Assembly: GCF_965363235.1 (NCBI RefSeq)
Contig: NC_134845.1
Location: 10,168,101-10,232,100 of the forward strand
Source: Mytilus galloprovincialis
Lineage: Eukaryota > Mollusca > Bivalvia > Mytilida > Mytilidae
Direction: 5' to 3'
Length of the DNA: 64,000 bases
Within the stretch, counting starts at the first letter, position 1; every line of letters begins with the position of its first letter. This document shows, piece after piece, positions 59,663-64,000 of the stretch. The translations under genes and the position numbers were made by a program. Under the pieces are notes generated by a model. It worked only from the letters and a program-made list of their open reading frames with translations. It had not been told where the DNA came from and did not search any database.

Positions 59663-60190
59663 TATAAAGTCAAAAATGATTGCGTTCTATGATTGTGCTT
59701 CAACAAATAAATGAAGACATAAAAAGACATCAGAAATTGGAAATAAATAACATCTATAAGCTGGTTTGTTATACGTTAATAGTCCTAAGTACGTCAGGTG
59801 AAAAAATTTAGATAAATAGGAAATATCCTGGGAAAATAATAGATACATGTATAACACCTTTTGTATAAATATATTTTACTTTCAGATTTCAAATAGGTCA
59901 TATATGAATTCCAGTTCGTGTTTACGATTTGTTTTAATTAAAAATATCAAATGGTATTAAAAAAACGTTTTCCTTAATATAATTTGATTTTATAGTATTT
60001 TTAGATAACAATTTTTAATAATTTGATAGCTAATGAAAAAAAGGAGTCAATGTATTTGTTTTGCTGGGTTGAAACAAGTGAAACAATCCTACAAATTATG
60101 TTGGTTGAGTAAACAATGATACATTCTCGCCATGAACAAATGATATACATTTAGTTAACCCGTTCGCATGCCATTTGCCCAATACATTAT

Positions 60191-61218
60191 ACTATAGATT
60201 TGCTGCTATACAGTACAACCAAATTCAATGTACTATGGATTTGCTGCTATACAGTATACAACCAAATTCAATGTACTATGGATTTGCTGCTATACAGTAC
60301 AACCAAATTCAATGTACTATGGATTTGCTGCTATACAAAACAACCCAATTCAATGTACTACGGATTTGCTGCTATACAGTACAACCCAATTCAATGTACT
60401 ATGGATTTGCTGCTATACATTACAACCAAATTCAATGTACTATGGATTTGCTGCTATACAGTACAACCAAATTCAATGTACTATGGATTTGCTGCTATAC
60501 AGTACAACCCAATTCAATGTACTATGGATTTGCTGCTATACAGTACAACCCAATTCAATGTACTATGGATTTGCTGCTATACAGTACAACCCAATTCAAT
60601 GTACTATGGATTTGCTGCTATACAGTACAACCATATTCAATGTACTATGGATTTGCTGCTATACAGTACCACCAAATTCAATGTACTATGGATTTGCTGC
60701 TATACAAAACAACCCAATTCAATGTACTACGGATTTGCTGCTATACAGTACAACCCAATTCAATGTACTATGGATTTGCTGCTATACATTACAACCAAAT
60801 GCAATGTACTATGGATTTGCTGCTATACAGTACAACCAAATTCAATGTACTATGGATTTGCTGCTATACAGTACAATCCAATTCAAAGTACTATGGATTT
60901 GCTGTTATACAGTACAACCAAATTCAATGTATTATGGATTTGCTGCTATACAGTACAACCAAATGCAATGTACTATGGTTTTGCTGTTGTTCAGTACAAC
61001 CAAATTCAATGTACTATGGATTTGCTGCTATACAGTACAACCAAATTCAATGTATTATGGATTTGCTGCTATACAGTACAACCAAATTCAATGTACTATG
61101 GATTTGCTGCTATACAGTACAACCAAATTCAATGTACTATGGATTTGCTGCTATACAGTACAACCAAATTCAATGTATTATGGATTTGCTGCTATATAGT
61201 ACAACCAAATTCAATGTT
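60191..61218. repeat. 41-bp satellite array, about 25 units (right)
   Basis: Same 41-bp unit as the left array. A three-unit signature (ACAAAACAACCC, ACTACGGATTTGC, ACATTACAACC) occurs with its ACTACGG at 60357 and 60726, 369 bp or nine units apart, while the left array has it once (58521). One unit near 60251 carries a small insertion (CAGTATACAACC). Confidence 0.95.
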
Positions 61219-61442
61219 CATTCATTATATAGGTCCTTAACATAATTCATTTAAGCTGCATTTTAATTTACACTTGTGCTGGTGCTTACTTCCTCTGTAT
61301 TGTGTTTATTAATTTTATGTTTTTAATGTCTTCAGGCATTTCAATGGTTGGTAATTGCCGGTTTGTTGTTTTATAGTCGATTACCTGTATAATTTAATTC
61401 CTGTAAAAACCAACTTGACGGATTGTATGTTATATTTTATAA

Positions 61443-62479
61443 AACATTTTCAGATAATTTATATTTTTATTAAGGAAAATTTATGAATTATGTTTATGAT
61501 TGATTATTGATTCAAATTTCGTTTTGCCGTTTGAAACTTAGATTAGATTATCAATCAAAAGAGTGCAATAACTCGTCAGAGGAAAATACATCACCATCAA
61601 TTTTATCCAACGGTCTTTTAATCAAGTGAGTCAAAATGTCTGTTCAACTAATTTCTCATTGAAGACAAATAAAATATGTGCCCTTGGCTTAGAAGCTCAC
61701 AGAGACACTAGTTACCCTAGTAACCCTATGTTTCCTATGCATAATTTTAAACTTACTATTACCAGAAGTTGACCAATATAAATATGCATGTTTTCAGATT
61801 ATCTAAATTTTCAGCATAACACAAACTGCGGATAACTGATGTTTTCATTTCAAAAGTTGATGTTATCGTACGGTATGCTATAATTTTGCGTTTAAAATTC
61901 CCCTGTTGTTGGTATTTCATCTCGTCCTTTTTTGCCAGTATGAAGATTTATTTCAAATAACTTTACTTTCGGTAGTGCCATTGAAACGAAGACAGAATAA
62001 TCAATCATCGGTATACAAAAAATGATATCATTAAATCAAGAACGTTAGAAGAATTTCTTTTAGTTTTGTGTAAATAAGATATGCAAATACAAAAAAAAAA
62101 AACAAAATCACTTTAACCCGTTAGTTTAAACGGAAACATGTAAAGTATAACTTAAACATTCAAGTGAACACACGTGAAAAATAATTTAGCGCAAAAGTTG
62201 GAAGTAACGAATATAGACGAATGGGTTTATTGCAACCTTTGTAGACGCCGATTCAGATGATTTGTACAGATAATCATAACAAAAGACAGAAGAAAATGGT
62301 TCTGATATATGTTCAGTGATCACTAAGAGTATTTGTCCTATAACTGATGTTCAGTGCGTGTTTTATTTCAAAGGTATCTTTGTGTATTTATTGTGTTCTA
62401 TGCGTGTTTTTGTCCTTCATGATATTTAGTAGGGTTCTTTATATGCTATTGATGTTCATTGAATTTTTTTTTTGTCCTG
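61443..62479. other. Intergenic, no gene recognised
   Basis: AT-rich with short frames only and no repeat family recognised. Confidence 0.4.
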
Positions 62480-62640
62480 GAGGATAATCAGCTAGTGCCT
62501 TAGTGTTTACGATTCAGTTGGTTTCTTTATCTTTCGGATGTTCATGGCTTTCAGTCTTCCTTTTTAGCCATGGTATTGTCAGTTTATTTTCGATTTAAGA
62601 GTTTGACTGTCCCTCTGGTATATATCGTCCCTCTTTTACA
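62480..62640 (+). mobile_element. Retroelement 3' tail fossil
   Basis: TTTTTAGCCATGGTATTGTC, GAGTTTGACTGTCCCTCTGG and ATCGTCCCTCTTTTAC match the terminal part of the tail at 16500-16631. Noncoding fragment. Confidence 0.75.
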
Positions 62641-62654
62641 AATTCCAGTGACTG

Positions 62655-62825
62655 CTTTATAAAAAAAGAAGATGTGGTATGATTGCCAATGAGACAACTA
62701 TCCACAAAAGACCAAAATGACACAGACCGTGATTAACAACTATAGGTCACCGTACGGCCTTCAACAATGAGCAAAGCCCATACCGCATAGTCAGCTATAA
62801 AAGGCCCCGATAAGACAATTGTCGG
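62655..62825 (+). repeat. Dispersed repeat family C, well-preserved copy
   Basis: AGAAGATGTGGTATGATTGC, CAATGAGACAACTATCCAC, AACTATAGGTCACCGTACGG, CCTTCAACAATGAGCAAAGC and AAAAGGCCCCGATAAGAC. It lies 15 bp after the retroelement tail. Opposite orientation to 6044-6203 and 29265-29515. Confidence 0.75.
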
Positions 62826-63344
62826 TCAACATGATCTGTTACTGGTTTTCTCTTATTTTCTTTTAATTTTTTGTGTTGATTTTACAGTTTTTTCATTATT
62901 CAGATGGGGTCAATTTGAGCAACCTTTGAGGTAAGGTATAATGTATTTTATGTCATTTAACGTATCATCACATGTAGATATAGTCCATATCGTTTTATCT
63001 GATAATATCACAAGATATATCTGTTTACACTCTGAATCAACCAGGAGAATGTTACTTATCTGATTTCATTCAAATGTTCAAAAAAAAGAAACTAATGACT
63101 TCCGATTATACACAGTTGTCAATGCCATTTAATCTTGGATTTATCAAAGACAGAAGTGTTACATCAATGATCACAGTGAATCAGTGCTAACTTTACCTTG
63201 CCATCAGCAGCTAAATGATAATTTTTCAGTAAGAAAAGTAGTGCTAGTAATTCATAGTGTGTGGTTCTTATTTCAGTGCCAATTGAAAGTATAACAGTTT
63301 AAATAAGCTGCGCTGCAACTGTGATGGGGCCTAATAGTTTTAAC

Positions 63345-63575
63345 TAGATGTGCATTAAATGTTTAACTTTAATTTAATAAATGTTAAAGGTTAAATTTTG
63401 CTGCGCGAAATATTTTATAGATTTAATTAACTGCGCATGAGAAAAGTTATAGTTTGAATTGAATAAGAGGCGCATAAAATGTTAGGGTTCAATTAGCTGT
63501 GCATGAAATGTTATTGTTTAAATTTACTGCGCATAAAAAGTTTAAGCTGAAATTAGATCCGCTTGAAATATTAAT
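63345..63575. repeat. Degenerate tandem repeat of about 31 bp
   Basis: Six to seven diverged units of the form CTGCGCATGAAA, an AT-rich spacer with GTT, and AATT recur at intervals of about 29-34 bp (for example near 63399, 63430, 63467, 63495, 63527). An old, decayed minisatellite. Confidence 0.6.
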
Positions 63576-63907
63576 GAGCTGGCTGTTATTGGTCACAAGT
63601 TTATGTTGTTCCTTAGTTTGTGGGCCATTGTTTTTCTGTTCGTTCGGTTTTTATTATCGTCATGTGTAGATTATTTTTATTTAACCAATGATTTATTATT
63701 GTATTTTTGCTACTGTTTCCTTTTTAAAAGCCTGAAGGGATTGCGATTGAATCTTTCCTTTAAGTATTGGGATAATACAGTAAGATAATGTCTACCTGAT
63801 ATATGGGTTACAGTTTTCATCGTTTGCAGCACTTTTGCATATATTACACAAATAAACTTTGTTATGATAATAAATATATGTGTACAAAAATATATGAATC
63901 TATTGAC

Positions 63908-64000
63908 TTATAACTAAAAAAAAAAAAAAAAAAAAAGACAACACTCCGTTATCAGGTCTCTGGTGGAGAGTTTTCTCATTGGTAAACATACTAAATCTTC
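63908..64000 (-). repeat. Poly(A) run followed by a family C fragment at the window edge
   Basis: An A tract of about 23 bases precedes GGTGGAGAGTTTTCTCATTG, GTAAACATACTAAATCTTC, a diverged end of family C, cut by the window end. Confidence 0.55.

Larger units (their letters stand above)
59367..61442. repeat. Tandem segmental duplication, right copy
   Basis: Second copy of the 56142-59366 segment, shorter by the missing 57069-58115 block and by two units of the 52-bp minisatellite. Flanking unique parts are nearly identical to the left copy with scattered substitutions and small indels, indicating a fairly recent event. It diverges after TTTTATAAAA near 61442. Confidence 0.9.

Noticed and set aside
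58120-61245. Repetitive proteins of 195-356 residues over the 41-bp arrays
   Set aside because: Every plus frame is open and the peptides are rotations of one another. There is no conserved start context, flanking exons or recognisable domain.
1-64000. tRNA, rRNA or other structured RNA genes
   Set aside because: No tRNA-like cloverleaf with A and B boxes or rRNA core sequence was recognised by eye. A covariance-model scan would be the decisive test.

Overview
The window is AT-rich, intron-rich animal DNA with long introns, GT-AG splice sites, abundant dispersed repeats, minisatellites and small inverted-repeat transposons. The gene content (SLC49A4-like transporters with large introns and a secreted C1q-domain protein without collagen) and the repeat families suggest a bivalve mollusc, most likely a mussel (Mytilidae). 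That assignment is an inference from recognition, not from a search.

The left 46 kb holds three tandem plus-strand paralogues of the lysosomal MFS transporter SLC49A4 (DIRC2). Copy 1 spans 5570-15600, copy 2 spans 22475-31240 and copy 3 spans 33285 or 33312 to 46110. I rebuilt each as 12 exons. All three share the same 11 intron positions and phases and have open frames of 501, 493 and 495 (or 504) residues. Copies 2 and 3 resemble each other more than either resembles copy 1. Between copies 1 and 2, on the minus strand, lies a three-exon gene for a secreted C1q-domain protein (16806-19443). Its second intron carries an 11-copy, 55-bp minisatellite.

The introns and gaps around these genes hold several structured repeats. 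They include a 504-bp hAT-like MITE with a perfect 8-bp target duplication, two Harbinger-like MITEs with TTA duplications, a weaker inverted-repeat element, a 125-bp foldback and three loci of a repeat with a period of about 360 bp. A 1-kb bivalve-type repeat abuts a splice acceptor in copy 2. One family of broken reverse-transcriptase retroelements has left eight fragments.

From about 46.1 kb to the end I find no convincing host gene. This part contains a 49-bp minisatellite whose units each hold a hairpin, a 5'-truncated LINE, retroelement tails, and a 3.2-kb tandem segmental duplication (56142-61442). The duplication contains 52-bp minisatellites and two 41-bp satellite arrays of about 25 units each, with different higher-order repeat lengths (13 and 9 units).

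Functionally, the three transporters are predicted to sit in lysosomal membranes. All keep an acidic dileucine signal at residues 4-9, but they differ in a glycosylation-rich lumenal loop. That pattern fits duplication followed by divergence of the lumenal face. The C1q-domain protein is predicted to be a secreted recognition protein, and no functional link to the transporters is visible beyond position.
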